Source: Galeopsis tetrahit (lineage: Eukaryota; Streptophyta; Magnoliopsida; Lamiales; Lamiaceae). Taken from it: DNA of 64,000 bases. The translations under genes and the position numbers were made by a program. Shown in pieces: positions 35,453 through 47,381 of the stretch (the stretch's first letter is position 1; every line of letters begins with the position of its first letter). The stretch is taken from contig OY776129.1 of the NCBI GenBank assembly GCA_963675135.1, positions 70,959,348 to 71,023,347 of the forward strand, given 5' to 3'. The notes under the pieces were generated by a model, which ran no database searches, was not told where the DNA came from, and saw only the letters and a list, made by a program, of their open reading frames with translations.

Positions 35453-36185
35453 AAAAAAAACTCGTGCGCATATTGCATTGCCCGAGCAAGGAGAGAGAAA
35501 AAAAAAATCTAGGCAAAAATTAAATAAAAGGAAAAGTGTAATTGTTATGGAAACTGGAAAGAGTACTTCAATAAAAGAAGAAAGACAAAAAAAAAAAAAA
35601 GTAGCTAATAAGTGAATTTGAGAATTAGTGATTACTGTCTTATTGGGAACCAGCGTTTGAACTGTTTGGATTGTCGCTAATTAGTTGTATACTTGTATGT
35701 ATATATAAACGAACATGTTATAGGTTTAAAATTAATGAATACAAGATTTTTTAAATGATAAAATCTCGTATGATACAAACACTTTTCGAATATACCATGA
35801 TCCGTGAGCTTATTATAAACCTTGTGCTCTATTTGAATTGTATTATAAAACAAAATGAGGTAAAAATATTATACTAATCCGTAAACTACTAAACTTATTA
35901 CTCTATCTTAGTGAAATTTTGTCTTATACATAATATTGTTTCATAAAAGAGTACATGTAGAATATGTTTGTTTTGAGATATAAAATTTGATTTTGAGATT
36001 TTGAATTCTAACTCAGGTTCAAAACAATATCTCAAAATGAGTTAGAATTCTTAAAAAATACTGTATTTACATAAATAAATAAATTATTACATAAATATCT
36101 AATCATTATAAACATACCATTAATATTGTTTTATTTAATCGTATACATTGATAGTTAAATCTGATTCTTAAAAAAACACAAATAT
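35453..36185. other. AT-rich intergenic, nothing recognised
   Basis: Sequence up to the left boundary of duplication copy A. No gene or element ends seen. Confidence 0.4.
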
Positions 36186-36702
36186 TAGTGGTACTATTCA
36201 ATAGTTTAAAAATTTTATTTTGAAAAAGCCAAAAGTGGTTAGAAAATATTTTTGATATTTGAAGTGGGTAAATAATATTTTGGTAACTTCAAAGTGGATA
36301 GTTTGGGCTGTTCTCATAGAGCGAATATTATGGATGGATTAATTTGAAATTTGAGAGTTGTTGTAATTTTTTTATACACGTAATTAAATGTAAGAGATTA
36401 AAGTTTTTACTGTCCTTCAAATTGGATTAATTTAGAATTTAATCTTAATGTGGAAAGCCCGTTTATTTGGGATGACCCCCCAGACTTTGTGGACGGGCTC
36501 CCCTCTGAAGTTTGTCATTGCATTGAATAAAGACATTGGTTGTCGAAAAAAAGAATTTAATCTTAATGTAATACACATTTTAGTTCTATAAATTAGTCCA
36601 AATTTTAAATTCAAAAATTTGATCACAATGAAATAAACATTTTAGTTCTATAAATTGGGTCAATTTTCCTAACGTCCAATTTTGAATACAATTGAACACA
36701 AG

Positions 36703-37397
36703 TAGGGGTGGGCAAAAAATCGAAAAATCGAAGTTCAGTTTATACGGTTCGGTTCAGTTGAATTTTTTTAAAATTTCGATTTTTTCGGTTCAATTTATAT
36801 TTTCCAAAAACTGAATAAACCAAACCGATCAAAAATAAATATAATTAATTAATATATATATATATATATATAAATAAAACCCTAGATGTAATATAAAAGT
36901 TAACAATTAAACATTCATTTCAATTTATGCCGTTTCTTCCCATTTAATTGAAGAAGTCGAAAAAGATAATGGAGGTATTGGTGTAAAATGAATTCTCATA
37001 GATTTCCTGTTTTCTCATAAATTGTTTTGGATATTTTTGTTGTTTCCAATTCCATCTCAACGGTAGCTTTCTTTTCTCTCAGAAATTGCTCGGGATATTT
37101 TTGTTGTTCACATCTCAACGGTAGCTTCAGAATCTGCCTTTAGCACGGCAGGAGGATGAGTGCTTTGATGCATTTAGGAGTTCATTAACTCCTAAAATAG
37201 TGCAATGTATCATTTCTGCTCATTGACTTGCAAAAAAAAGTATTTTCCAATTGAGGTCGAAGAAATTTGGTTCGAATCCAACCAACCAAATTGTAATTCG
37301 GTTCAGTTTTTTATATAATTTCGGTTCAGTTCATTTTTTTAAACCTTCGTTATTTTGGTTCGATTGAAAAAAGGTCAAAATCGAACCGACCGAATGC
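36703..37397. mobile_element. hAT-type MITE in copy A, right end deleted
   Basis: Starts TAGGGGTGGGCAAAAAATCG right after AACACAAG (36695-36702). The body has CGGTTCGGTT words in both orientations near the ends. The right end stops at CCGAATGCC and runs straight into CTGGTTCTCATTT, so the right terminus and its duplication appear deleted. An internal pair of 50-60-bp repeats ending CATCTCAACGGTAGCTT lies at about 37010-37130. Confidence 0.7.
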
Positions 37398-37922
37398 CTG
37401 GTTCTCATTTATAGGAAAAAATAATGACGGGATTAGTTGACCTTAACCCAGAGGACCCAGAGGAGAGAGTTCAACATCGACATTAGTTTTAATTACCTTA
37501 ATTATTGTTCCTTTAATTATATTTGTGACCGTGAATAAAAAATACGATTACATATAAAACTAGAAATTGATTGACCATAATTGATTATTCCCTTAATCGA
37601 ATATATGGTCCAAATTTTAATTTTTAAATTAAAATTCATGGAAAAAAATATATCTCCCTTGTATACTAATTATAATCTAAAAAATCTCATTTTTAAAAAA
37701 TATTTTTATCTTTCATCTCCCTTGCAGATTACTCAATTTTCTCTCTCCTCTCACTTCTCTTTTTTACTATTTACATTAAAAAAAAATCTTAAATTTTAAT
37801 AAATATATTTTATTTTTATTATCTCGCGTAATTATTTACGTGAGCCTAATTTTTTTTATTTTATTTTTTTCAGTAAAAAATATTTCATTTGTGATTTTGA
37901 GTACAAAGGGTATTCAACCATT

Positions 37923-38062
37923 ACATCAAGTTATCCATAACAATACACGAGCCTAATACTATAACAATACACGAGCCTAATACTAGTACTAATATATTAA
38001 ACAACATCAAGTTATCCATAACAATACGCGAGCCTAATACTAGTACTAATATATTAAACAAA
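37923..38062. repeat. Tandem repeat ATCAAGTTATCCATAACAAT, about 57 bp
   Basis: Two to 2.5 copies of a unit containing CACGAGCCTAATACTAGTAC and AATATATTAAACA; present in copy A but missing from copy B at the matching place (about 47250). Confidence 0.75.
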
Positions 38063-38187
38063 AGTATCGGGGTAGTGCCACGCAGGTAGGCCGTAAAATC
38101 AACAATAAATTTAAGAGAATAAGAATTGAAATAAATACATTATGAGACAGCCAAAATTTATCAAGTAATCAAAACAGAGTGGTGAGC

Positions 38188-38788
38188 TTTTTTAATAGAA
38201 TATTAATATTTAAAAAATAATTTAATATATTATTATTATTTGAATGAAATGTAATAAAAGAAAAAGTGTCATAGAAATAAAGAAGACCTTTCTCCAAACG
38301 TGGGTCCAAGGCAGAATGTGTCAGTTTCAGGAATTGTGGAATGTGTCAGTTTCAGGAATTGTGCAATGTGTCAAGTTTCAGAAATTACAGAATGTGTCAG
38401 TTTCACGAAGGGGGAGAATGTGTCAGTTTCACAAAGGGGAGAATGTGTCAGTTTTAGGAATTGCAGAATGTGTCAGTTTCAGAAATTACAGAATGTGTCA
38501 GTCAGTTTCAGAAATTACAGAATGTGTCAGTCAGTTTAAAAAATTACAGAATGTGTCAGTTTCACGAAGGGGCGCCAGTTTCAGGAATTGCAGAATGTAT
38601 CAATTTCAGAAATTGCAAAATGTGTGAGGAAGGGGTGCTGCCACTTTCTGAAACTGACACATTCTGTAAAAAAACAGATATGTGGGCTCACATTTGGAGA
38701 AAAGTCTTCTTTATTTTATTAAACTTATATCTAAACAACAATATTATATTAAATTAATTTTTAAATATTAATATTCTATTAAAAAAAA
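38188..38788. mobile_element. Foldback element with minisatellite core (copy A)
   Basis: Arms of about 130 bp (38188-38320 and 38655-38788) are inverted repeats sharing TTTAATAGAATATTAATATT and AAAGAAGAC(C/T)TTTCTCCAAA. Between them, 38314-38630 is a tandem array of about a dozen 22-30-bp units starting GAATGTGTCAGTTTCA. One inverted unit (GAAACTGACACATTC) lies in the right arm. The same element, with a shorter core, is at 47382-47848. Confidence 0.8.
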
Positions 38789-40541
38789 CCCAAAATGTGA
38801 ATGCAAATCAATTGGCAAATCAATAACTCAATATATATATGAGTGTAAGTGTATTAAGTTTGTTTGACAATGGGTCTCACATAATAATCTGTCTATTTTT
38901 TAAATACAATGAGTGATGGGGGAGTATTAATCTGTCTATGGAACTTAGGGTTGTTTTCATGAAACACATCACTTGCATAGTAAAATACTTGTACATATTA
39001 AAGTGTATAAGTGATTTATTTACAATATGGATTCATAAAAAAATTATCATCAAATTTAATATTAAAATTGTGTAAAAGAGGACCGAATATAAATGGTTTC
39101 AGCATTGTAAAAAAAGTACTTAGTAAAGAGTTTATAATTTTTTTCCAAGTCAATCCTAAGTAAAATAACTTTACAGTACAATTTGTTGGTGACTATCATT
39201 TCTATTTTTTTTTTCTGGTGTAAAAGGGATTCCATATATATCACACAAGAGTTTAACTAGTACAATAGGCATGAGAGTTGCCCAGAGAACAAAGAAATGA
39301 ATAAGCAAAATAAAGGATGTAGTTAACACTTAACAGGTGCCAAATGAGAATCAAAATGGATAAAGTCAATACTGATAATTGAGTTACGTGGGTAAGCAGC
39401 TCCATGGGTCTGCCACCCAATCTTCAAAGGTTTTTTGTGCATGTTCCCGGAGCTATGCAGGAGAGCCAGCCAACTCCAAGTACTTCTGCCTTTAATTTCT
39501 ATTATAATTAGTTTATAACAACTAATACTTTTAAATTAAATAATTAATGACGACAAACTCATACATTTTAATAATATGAATAACTCGTGACATATAAAAC
39601 AATTATATGGGAAATCGATTGACATAATGAAACTTTTGTCTTCTTTTATGAGTCACTAGACTGCAAAATTAATAATTTAGTTGTAAACAATGAGCAGCAA
39701 AATTAGTAAAAAATAAAATAAAAATACGGAGTATTAAATTTAAGTATGAGATGTTGATTTAAACATGTCAAAATTTTGTATTCTATTTTTTCATAATAAC
39801 TTTCATTTTTTTTTTTTTTTTGGCTATAGGATAATAATTTTCACCCTTAAAATTAAAAACTCTTTATAAAACACACTTTTACAATATCCAAAATTTTACA
39901 TAAAATGTCATTATTTTTTATACACATATATATAAGTCAACTTATTTATTTATACATAAAAATTTATAAAATTATCTCTCAAAATCATCATTACACTTTT
40001 TTAATATGTGTGTCAACTAATCTATAAAAGTTATTGTGGAATCGAGCGTGTATAAGATAGCCTCATACATTAGATAAACAAATATTTATCCAATCGGCCT
40101 CACGCAATTCTCAATTCTCGCTCTTTAGATTTATGATAAATTTAAATAAAGGCTCATCAGATTATACAACTTTTTGATCGGAGATACCGTCAATGAAAAT
40201 GTGAAACAAAAGTTTTTCCGTTGTTTACTTTTAACTTTTTTGTTATTGTATTGATTAGCTGGATAAATAATTATGAATTTCATTTTTTTGTGATGATTTT
40301 CATACTTGTAAGGGCACTCAAAAGGTGAAAGGAGAGTAATATAATTGAGGATTTTAAAGGTAATTTTATAAATTTTTATATATAAAATAAATGAATTGAT
40401 TTTTATTGGAGGATAACTAAATTATTTTAAATTGTTTAAAAAAGAAAAATGTTAAAGTAATTATGCAAAATATTTATTATGGTGGGTGCCAACCAATTAC
40501 GTAGTACAAAAACATTGGGAGTCGGTATGAAAGAGTACTAA

Positions 40542-41575
40542 CTTTGTTTTGGGATTATGTAGGATGGGGGAGATGGGGATGGGGAAATCCTGGATGGTGA
40601 AATCCTGATGAATAGTGATTGTGTGTGTTTATTTTGGGATGTTGAGTAGGATAGGATGTAACTTTATGTCAAATCAATTATGTAAAAATGAGTGATGTTA
40701 TATTATTATATTAATTATTTGAGAAGTATAGTAATAATTGAATGATTTGAGTAATTATTAGATGGTAAAATTATTATAAAATGATTTAAAATTATACGAG
40801 GGTGCAAATAAAATAATATAAATAAATTTACGTTAAACATATAATTAATTTTGGACTTCGTATATATACAAAAGTGTGTAATTGGATTATAAAAGTGTGT
40901 AATTGGATTATAAAAGTGTGAATTATACAACTCAATAACCTTATTCATCCAATCATAAGTAGGGGTGTAAGTGAGTCGAGCCAACTCGCGAGCTACTCGT
41001 GCTCGACTCGGAAAAAGATCGAATTCGACTCGAAGTTAATCGAGTCAAGTCGAGTTTCGAGCTACTCGAGTAGCTATCGAATTCGAGTTCGAGCTCATAA
41101 ATACTCGGCTCGAAAGCCTCGCGAACCTAATCGAGCTTGAACAATATTTACCATTTTTCCATTAATATATAATTTATATTTATATACAGATAATCGAGCC
41201 CGAGTTTAATTTTTTTTAAAAATGGATTATATGTTTTATTATTAATTTTGAATATTATATAGGTATCGAGTCTAGCCGAGCTCGAGTTTATCGAGTCGAG
41301 CTCAATCATGAAATTTTAGGCTCGATCGAGTCGAGTTTAAAATTTATTCGGTTGAGTGCGAGTTTGAAATTTATTATGAGGTAAGAGAAAAAAAAAATGA
41401 TGTGTGATTTTCAAGAAAGTAATATATTGATAAAATGTATTAGTAGGATATATAGATATTTTTAAGGATGGATGTGGTTGGATGGTGAAATCCGGATGTT
41501 AAATCCCGAACTAGAACAAGACGTGGAACATTACGTCCCACGTCTGGACGGGTGAGTCCCAAAACAAACATGCCC
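40542..41575. mobile_element. PIF/Harbinger-type element, only in copy A
   Basis: Ends CTTTGTTTTGGGA and, inverted, GGGCATGTTTGTTTTGGGA, flanked by TAA (40539-40541 and 41576-41578). Copy B has the uninterrupted sequence (GAAAGAGTAAATAAAGGAAA, about 49420-49440), which is the empty site. It contains a tandem 22-bp repeat (AAAAGTGTGTAATTGGATTA, 40868-40922) and a nested hAT MITE. Confidence 0.78.
40960..41375. mobile_element. hAT-type MITE fragment nested in the PIF-like element
   Basis: Starts TAGGGGTGTAAGTGAGTCGA and is filled with TCGAG/CTCGA words; it aligns with the reverse complement of the element at 1506-1942. The other terminal repeat is diverged or lost, and no target duplication is clear. 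Confidence 0.7.
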
Positions 41576-41969
41576 TAAAGGAAATTGAAAGCATTTGTGG
41601 GTTAATGAGGAAAGAATTAAATTAATTTAATCCATAATTTTTTTTTTTTTTTTTTTTTTCTTTCTTTCTTTTTTTTTTTTTTTTGACATTTTCTTTTATT
41701 AAAGAGTTGGCATTTGGTATATATATATTTTTTTGGTATATAAGTACTCCTATATACGATCTGTATGTATAGATGAAAACGTATGCCGAGTGAGGGCGTT
41801 AATAAAGGCACAGAGGACACTGTTTCCCGGCACATATTGCCATTCTCCATTCTCTCTCGTCACTAGTGTGTCCAATACACTCACTCTTCATTCTCTCTCT
41901 AAAATCCCTGGTTTTCTCCACTTTCTCTGTAATCTGTGCCCTGCAATGGCTTCATTTTCAAGGATTTTA

Positions 41970-42583
41970 CACTTTAAAATATTAGCAAAATCTAGCATAA
42001 ATTAAAATGTTAAATTAAAGTCTAGGAACGCATTAGTAAAATTAAAACATAAATTAATATATGCAATAAGTCTAAACTAAGTAACTCATTCTTTTTTTTT
42101 TTTTTAGGTAACTCATTCTAAGAGACTTCTAATTAATTAATGTAGAGTTTAAACTATTAGTAAAATCATTAACATAAATTTTAATTTAGAGTCTAGAAAC
42201 ACATTAGAAAAATTAAAACATAAATTAATAAAATATTAAAACATAAATTATATTCTACTTAAATTATCATACAACTTAAATATTAAATAAAAAATATAAC
42301 ATACCTTAATAAGAGAGGAAGAAAGATGTTTGCTAAACAACAATGAGGAGAAGAGAAATGATGTGGAATGGTAAATTTAAATTTTGGCAAATGACCGTGT
42401 AGTGTGCTGCACATACAAATGAATGGATGAATGCAGATGGTTTGGGTATTGAAGACGGTCAAAATGGGGTAGGGGCACGGTGCGGTGGGTAGGTGTAGCA
42501 ATTGGGATAGGGCAATAATTTTTTGGTTTTAAGTTTGACAAATGTTTATCACTTTAAAGTTTATTATATTTATCTTAAAAAAT
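41970..42583. other. AT-rich gap with a short internal repeat
   Basis: Two diverged copies of GTCTAG(G/A)AACGCATTAG...AAAACATAAATTAAT at 42022-42060 and 42191-42232. No gene. Confidence 0.45.
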
Positions 42584-43520
42584 GTTTTGGGACATCATTG
42601 CTACTGAAGGTAATATAGCAAGAAGGGGGATGGATCACAATGTTAATTGCGGCTTCTGTGGCTCATATAAGCCATCAACAATGCATGCAATATTCATGTG
42701 CAAAGGAGTCCGGAAAATCTGGAAAAAGCTGGGTTGGTGGGATCTTATTTTGAGAGGACAACACTTGCAGTTGGCGTGTTTCCTGGAATTGGTGCGAGAG
42801 GAGGAACATATAGAGCAGCTGGAAGAACTAATTATGGTCACATGGGGAGTCTGGAAAGATAGATGTAAGGCTGTACATGAGGTAAACAAAGATAGACGTA
42901 AATGCCAAAGCTCAATTGGAGACACAGCTCTAGCATATTTGGAAACATTCAGGAGAGTGGCTCGGAATAGCAAAAAGAGAGATAATATAATTTGGGAAGA
43001 TAGCGAGGATGACAGTCAGGCCAATGATGAGAAATGTGCGTGCTTCGAGGTTAATGGAGCTTTCAATGCTGAAAAAAGAAAATATGGAATTGGGGGAATT
43101 GGGTACAATGAAAGTGGAGACTTTGTTAAATCCTTTTCCAAAAAGATGACACCGCAAAAAAATGTACTAAGCATTGAATTATTAGCAATTGAGGAGGCAC
43201 TAAGTGAGGCCAGAAAGCTCAACTGGACCAGCCTGGTTGTGAAATCGGATGCACAACAGGCAATTCAAATGTGTTGTCATCAGGAAAAGGAAAAGGGATT
43301 TGAGACGGATATTGCGACTAGGATTCGACTGAAGACAAATGAATTTGTAGTGTGCAAATTCAAATATATACCTAGGAGCAGGAATATAAGAGCACACAAG
43401 TTGGCCCAGGAAGGGGCTCACTCTACCATTTCTCGCGACTGAAATGGAGGGATATTGGTGATTTCATAGGAAGTTTTCATTTTGGTCTTTTGATCCTATG
43501 TAATCCTCAAAAAAAAAAAA
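42584..43520 (+). mobile_element. 5'-truncated LINE (L1-type), RNase H end of ORF2
   Basis: An ORF of 286 codons ending at TGA 43440-43442 has a zinc-binding reverse-transcriptase tail (CGFCGS...HAIFMCKGVRKIWKKLGW) followed by an RNase H-like domain (YGIGGIGYNESGDFV, SIELLAIEEAL, VKSDAQQAI, YIPRSRN). The usual first catalytic Asp appears as Asn in FEVNGAF. A short 3' UTR and a poly(A) run (about 43508-43524) follow. No reverse transcriptase core remains, so the copy is 5'-truncated and dead. I could not find a clear target duplication. Its tail is related to the remnant at 62570-63110. Confidence 0.85.
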
Positions 43521-43524
43521 AAAA

Positions 43525-44014
43525 TCTACCTCTTCAATGTATTCTATTCGAAAAAAAAATGTAAATAAAAAAGAGTTGGAAACACATTTAAAGTCCAATC
43601 TTGCAAGTGAGTTACACTCTTCAAATTGTTCTCCTTTTTTTTTTTTCATATGTTGTTCACTTTCCCTCTCTCTTTTTCCCTAATTTTTTACTTCTACTTA
43701 GTAAAAGTTCTTCTACCCAATTCCTCCTTTTTCATCCAACCCTTTCTCCCTTCATTTGAGTTAGGAGTAGAAATTCACATGGGACTTCTATCCCCATTGT
43801 GCAGTGGCGCTCCTCGATCCCCCTGCAACCGTCAACTCTGCACCCGTGCTCTGTCCAGCTGCCATTTGTCCCGAAGTCCGCCCTTTCTATCTACGCCTAC
43901 ATAGTCATGTACCGCTGTCGGGGATGCCTTGATTTCTTTCTATCGGCACCTGTTAAAAGAGCACCCTAGCTGTTTCAGGTGAGTGACGTCCGTAGAGGAC
44001 GCTCCTATTTAGGG
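43525..44014. other. Region with a possible captured 5' exon
   Basis: 43640-43980 is CT-rich then GC-richer (CAGTGGCGCTCCTCGATCCC) and ends at a consensus donor, TTTCAGGTGAGTGACG (43973-43988). No downstream exon or protein was recognised. Confidence 0.35.
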
Positions 44015-44663
44015 AGGTGTATTGGTTGTGAATTTTGTAGGATTTTGTTGGACTTTCAAAGGTTGGAGGTATTCAATCACGATTTTTAAAAGTCTTTAAA
44101 AATATTTAGTTATTCAACCATCTGTATTAAATGGATTTTGTTGGATTTTCCTCAAAAAATATAAATAAATTTCACTATACAAAATATCTTCTAAAAACTA
44201 GAGATTTCAACGGATTCCCTCAAAAAACTCTAAAAACGAAAAATCAGAAGTAGGGATGACAATATTGACCCGAGTCGCTAGTACCGACCCCACCCCGCGA
44301 GCTTTGGATCAGATCGGATCTGCCCTATATTGAGTATGGGTTGGATCTAGATCTTATGTCCGACCCGTGGGTATCCGTCTCGAGTTAATATATAATTTTT
44401 ATATATATATATATATAATATTAATTTTTAAAAATATTTCACATTCAAAAAAACTCTTCCCATCAGAGTTTATGAAAATCTATGTAAATCAATAAAAAAA
44501 AGTATATTCCACCATCCTGTTAATTTTATGAAAATTCATATAAATTAATAAAAAAAATCAGTCAAACTCTGTATGGACTCTATGAATTTTATAAATTCAC
44601 GTATTTTTTTTTAAGTAAAAAAAATCTAATAGAATCTCAATTGAATACATAAAACGACCAAAC
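44015..44663. mobile_element. Possible PIF/Harbinger-like element with nested hAT fragment
   Basis: Left GGGAGGTGTATTGGTTGTGA and right (inverted) TTATGTATTCAATTGAGATT share a TGTATT-x-(G/A)(T/A)TTG pattern; internal arms with GGATTTTGTTGGATTTTC words partly pair. A hAT-like start, TAGGGATGACAATATTGACC, with GACCC/CGGAT words, lies inside at 44253-44390. Ends and duplication are not clean. Confidence 0.4.
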
Positions 44664-45256
44664 ACTAATACGGAGTATATCATTAAAAAAGTTATAAACA
44701 GTGATATTTAACTAAAAAAGCCACCAAATGCACACTTGTAACCTTGTTTTATCGGGTCAATATGTGCACGATTGTTACGGTGACAAATATGAGCAACGTA
44801 AAATATTTACATATAGTATTTAATTAAAATTATTTTTAAAAATTCGCATATTAATAGTTTAAATCTATCTGGATCATCGAGGTTATGTTTTTATTGGAAT
44901 TATGAAGAACATGTGAAATTCTGTCAAAAACAAAAAATGTAGGATAGGTTAAATTCGGATGGAAAAATAATAGTATTGAATATTAATTATGTTTGTTTAT
45001 TTTGGTATTAGAAGTACTATTCAATAGTTTAAAATTTTGATTTTGAAAAAAAGCCAAAAGTGGTTAGAAAATATTTTTGATATTTGAAGTGGGTAAAACA
45101 TATTTTGGTAACTTTAAAGTGGATAGTTTGGGCTATTCTCATAGAGCGAGTATTATGGATGGATTAATTTGAAATTTGAGAGTTTTTGTAATTGAAATGT
45201 CTTTGATTAATAATTTTGATACATGTAATTAAATGTTAGAGATTAAAGTTTGTGCA

Positions 45257-46259
45257 ACTATGGAAGCTCAGAGTTCCGCCTCGAGTCAAGGATCTTATTT
45301 GGAGGGCATGTCGTAATTGTCTACCGAATAAGACTAATTTGTTTGAAAAAAGGGTTGTGAATGATAAATGGTGTGTTCATTGCGCGGATGACACAGAAGG
45401 AAATTGGCATTTGTTTGTTGCATGCGAATACGCTCATAAGTGTTGGGATGAAGTGGGATTGAGGCAATTAATTGATGCCGAGTGGGAGCAAGTGGATGGC
45501 TTTGTGGACTTGGTATTCCATATGTTGGGGAATTATTCGCAATCGATTTCAGTCTGTTTCGCCATGACTCTATGGCAAATCTGGAAGGAGAGGAACGCTA
45601 AGTTGTGGGACGGTAATTGTAGATCTCCAACTGAGGCATGCTACGCTGCAGCGACTCTGTTAATGGAATGGGAGCAATCCCAGCAATCTGGGGCTGGTGT
45701 GCAGCAGGTTACACGACCGGTTTGTGAGGCATGGCATCCGCCGACAGAAGGTAAATGGAAGCTTAATTTTGACGCAGCTTTTTTCGAAGAGGAGGGGCAG
45801 ACAGGTTTCGGAATGGTTATTCGAGATGAGATGGAAGATTTTGTAGTTGGGCGAACAGTTGTTATGGATGGTGTTATGCGGATTGAGGTAGGCGAAGCTA
45901 TGGCTCTCATGGAAGCACTTAGATGGTTAAAGGATATGGGAATTAATAATGCAGTGGTTGAAGGTGACTGCAAAGTGGTGATTGATGCAGTAAATACGCC
46001 AAATTATGCTTGTTCTGTTGTAGGAGATATTATCAACTCTTGTAAATCTCTTATTCAAGATATGCCGTCAATGTCCGTTAATTTTGTAAAAAGGAGTGCC
46101 AATATTATGGCACACGAATTTGCTCGAGCTTCTCGTTTGTATGAGAGTTCGTTTTGTTGGGTTGATCCACCAAATTTTGTGGTTGGACTTCCTATCACTT
46201 CATGCATTTGCAATAATGAAAACTAACTCTTTCGATTTTCAAAAAAAAAAAAAAAAAAA
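45257..46259 (+). mobile_element. 5'-truncated LINE with 12-bp target duplication
   Basis: AAAGTTTGTGCA occurs at 45245-45256 and again at 46260-46271 right after a poly(A) tract of about 20 A. Between them is the 3' end of an L1-type ORF2 (about 45252-46226): zinc-binding RT tail (WCVHCADDTEGNWHLFVACE) and RNase H (KLNFDAAFFEEEGQTGFG, IEVGEAMALMEAL, VEGDCKVVIDAV, ending VNFVKRSANIMAHEFARAS). The frame is open to TAA. Copy A has the uninterrupted site (GATTAAAGTTTTTACTGTCC, about 36396), so this is a clean, relatively young insertion after the duplication. Confidence 0.95.
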
Positions 46260-46459
46260 AAAGTTTGTGCAGCCCTTCAAGTTGAATTAACTTTAAATTT
46301 GATCCCGATAAAATACACATATTTTTCATAAGTTGATCCAATTTTTTTACCATTGCAAGTAAATGAATCGGTGTGATTTTGAATTACTAACACAGTAAGG
46401 GATTAGTTGACCTTAATTCCATTGGAGAGTGTCCAATTTTGAATACAATTGAACACAAG

Positions 46460-46973
46460 TAGATATGTTTATCCGGGCCGGGTTAACCGGGCTGACCCGT
46501 TTAACCCTGGAAAATGTAGGGTTAGGGTTCATTAATCATAAGTCCGTTTAAATTCGAACCTTTTTAACCCGGTCAGCCCGCAGGTCTAATGGGCCGGTCC
46601 GGTAGCACGACTTGTTATTTTATTTATTTATTAATAAATAACATTCGAACAAATTTTGAGTCATTTGACCCATAGTCATAACTATAAACATTAAACATCT
46701 CATTATCATCCATTAGTCATTATTACTATTTTTTAAAACTTTATTTGGCCATTAAAGACTAATGAATTTTAGTTTAAATCGTACTTTAGTTTTTTCATTA
46801 TCGATCATTAACTAATTATATATTTTTATATTTTATTTTATTGTTGGACAGTTAGAGTTAGGGTTAGGTCCCAACAATTGTAGGACCGTTAAGTATGAAC
46901 CGGTTAAAACATTAGCCCGTAGCCCTGTATGGCTGTTCATATAGGGCAATGGCCAGTCCTATAGACGTCTCTA
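46460..46973. mobile_element. hAT-type MITE in copy B with 8-bp duplication
   Basis: Flanked exactly by AACACAAG (46452-46459 and 46974-46981). Ends TAGATATGTTTATCCGGG and, inverted, TAGAGACGTCTATAGGAC. Interior has GGGCCGGG / TTAACCCGG words. It sits at the same target position as the different element at 36703 in copy A. Confidence 0.85.
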
Positions 46974-47381
46974 AACACAAGTGTGGTTCTCATTTATTGA
47001 AAAAAATAATGACATAATTAGTTGACCTTAATCCCGTAGGAAAAGAGTTCAACGTCGAGATTAGTTTTAATTACCTTAATTATTGTTCCTTTAATTATCT
47101 TTAATTATATCTGTGACTGTGAATAAGAAATGCGATTACATATAAAACTAGAAATTGATTGACCATAATTGATTATTCCCTTAAATCGAATATGTGGTCC
47201 AAATTTTAATTTTTAAATTAAAATTCATGGAAAAAAATATAATATATTAAACAAAAGTATCGGGTAGTGCCACGCAGGTAGGCCGTAAAATCAACAATAA
47301 ATTTAAGGGAATAAGAACTGAAATAAATACACTTTTTATGAGACAGCCAAAATTTATTAAATAATCAAAACATTTTTAATA

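Larger units (their letters stand above)
36186..41969 (+). repeat. Duplication copy A of the AGO4 promoter/5' UTR region
   Basis: Collinear with 45006-49719 (copy B) in the same orientation from TACTATTCAATAGTTTAAAA to GGCTTCATTTT. Shared landmarks in order: the 36200-36390 block, the AACACAAG insertion site, the foldback element with TGTGTCAGTTTC repeats, the 38770-40500 AT-rich block, and the final 200 bp matching the AGO4 leader (about 14 mismatches counted by eye). No AGO coding sequence follows it. Length differences come from separate insertions in each copy. Confidence 0.9.

Noticed and set aside
38314..38630. Regular direct repeats resembling a CRISPR array
   Set aside because: Units are contiguous, variable in length and lack unique spacers; it is a minisatellite inside a plant foldback element.
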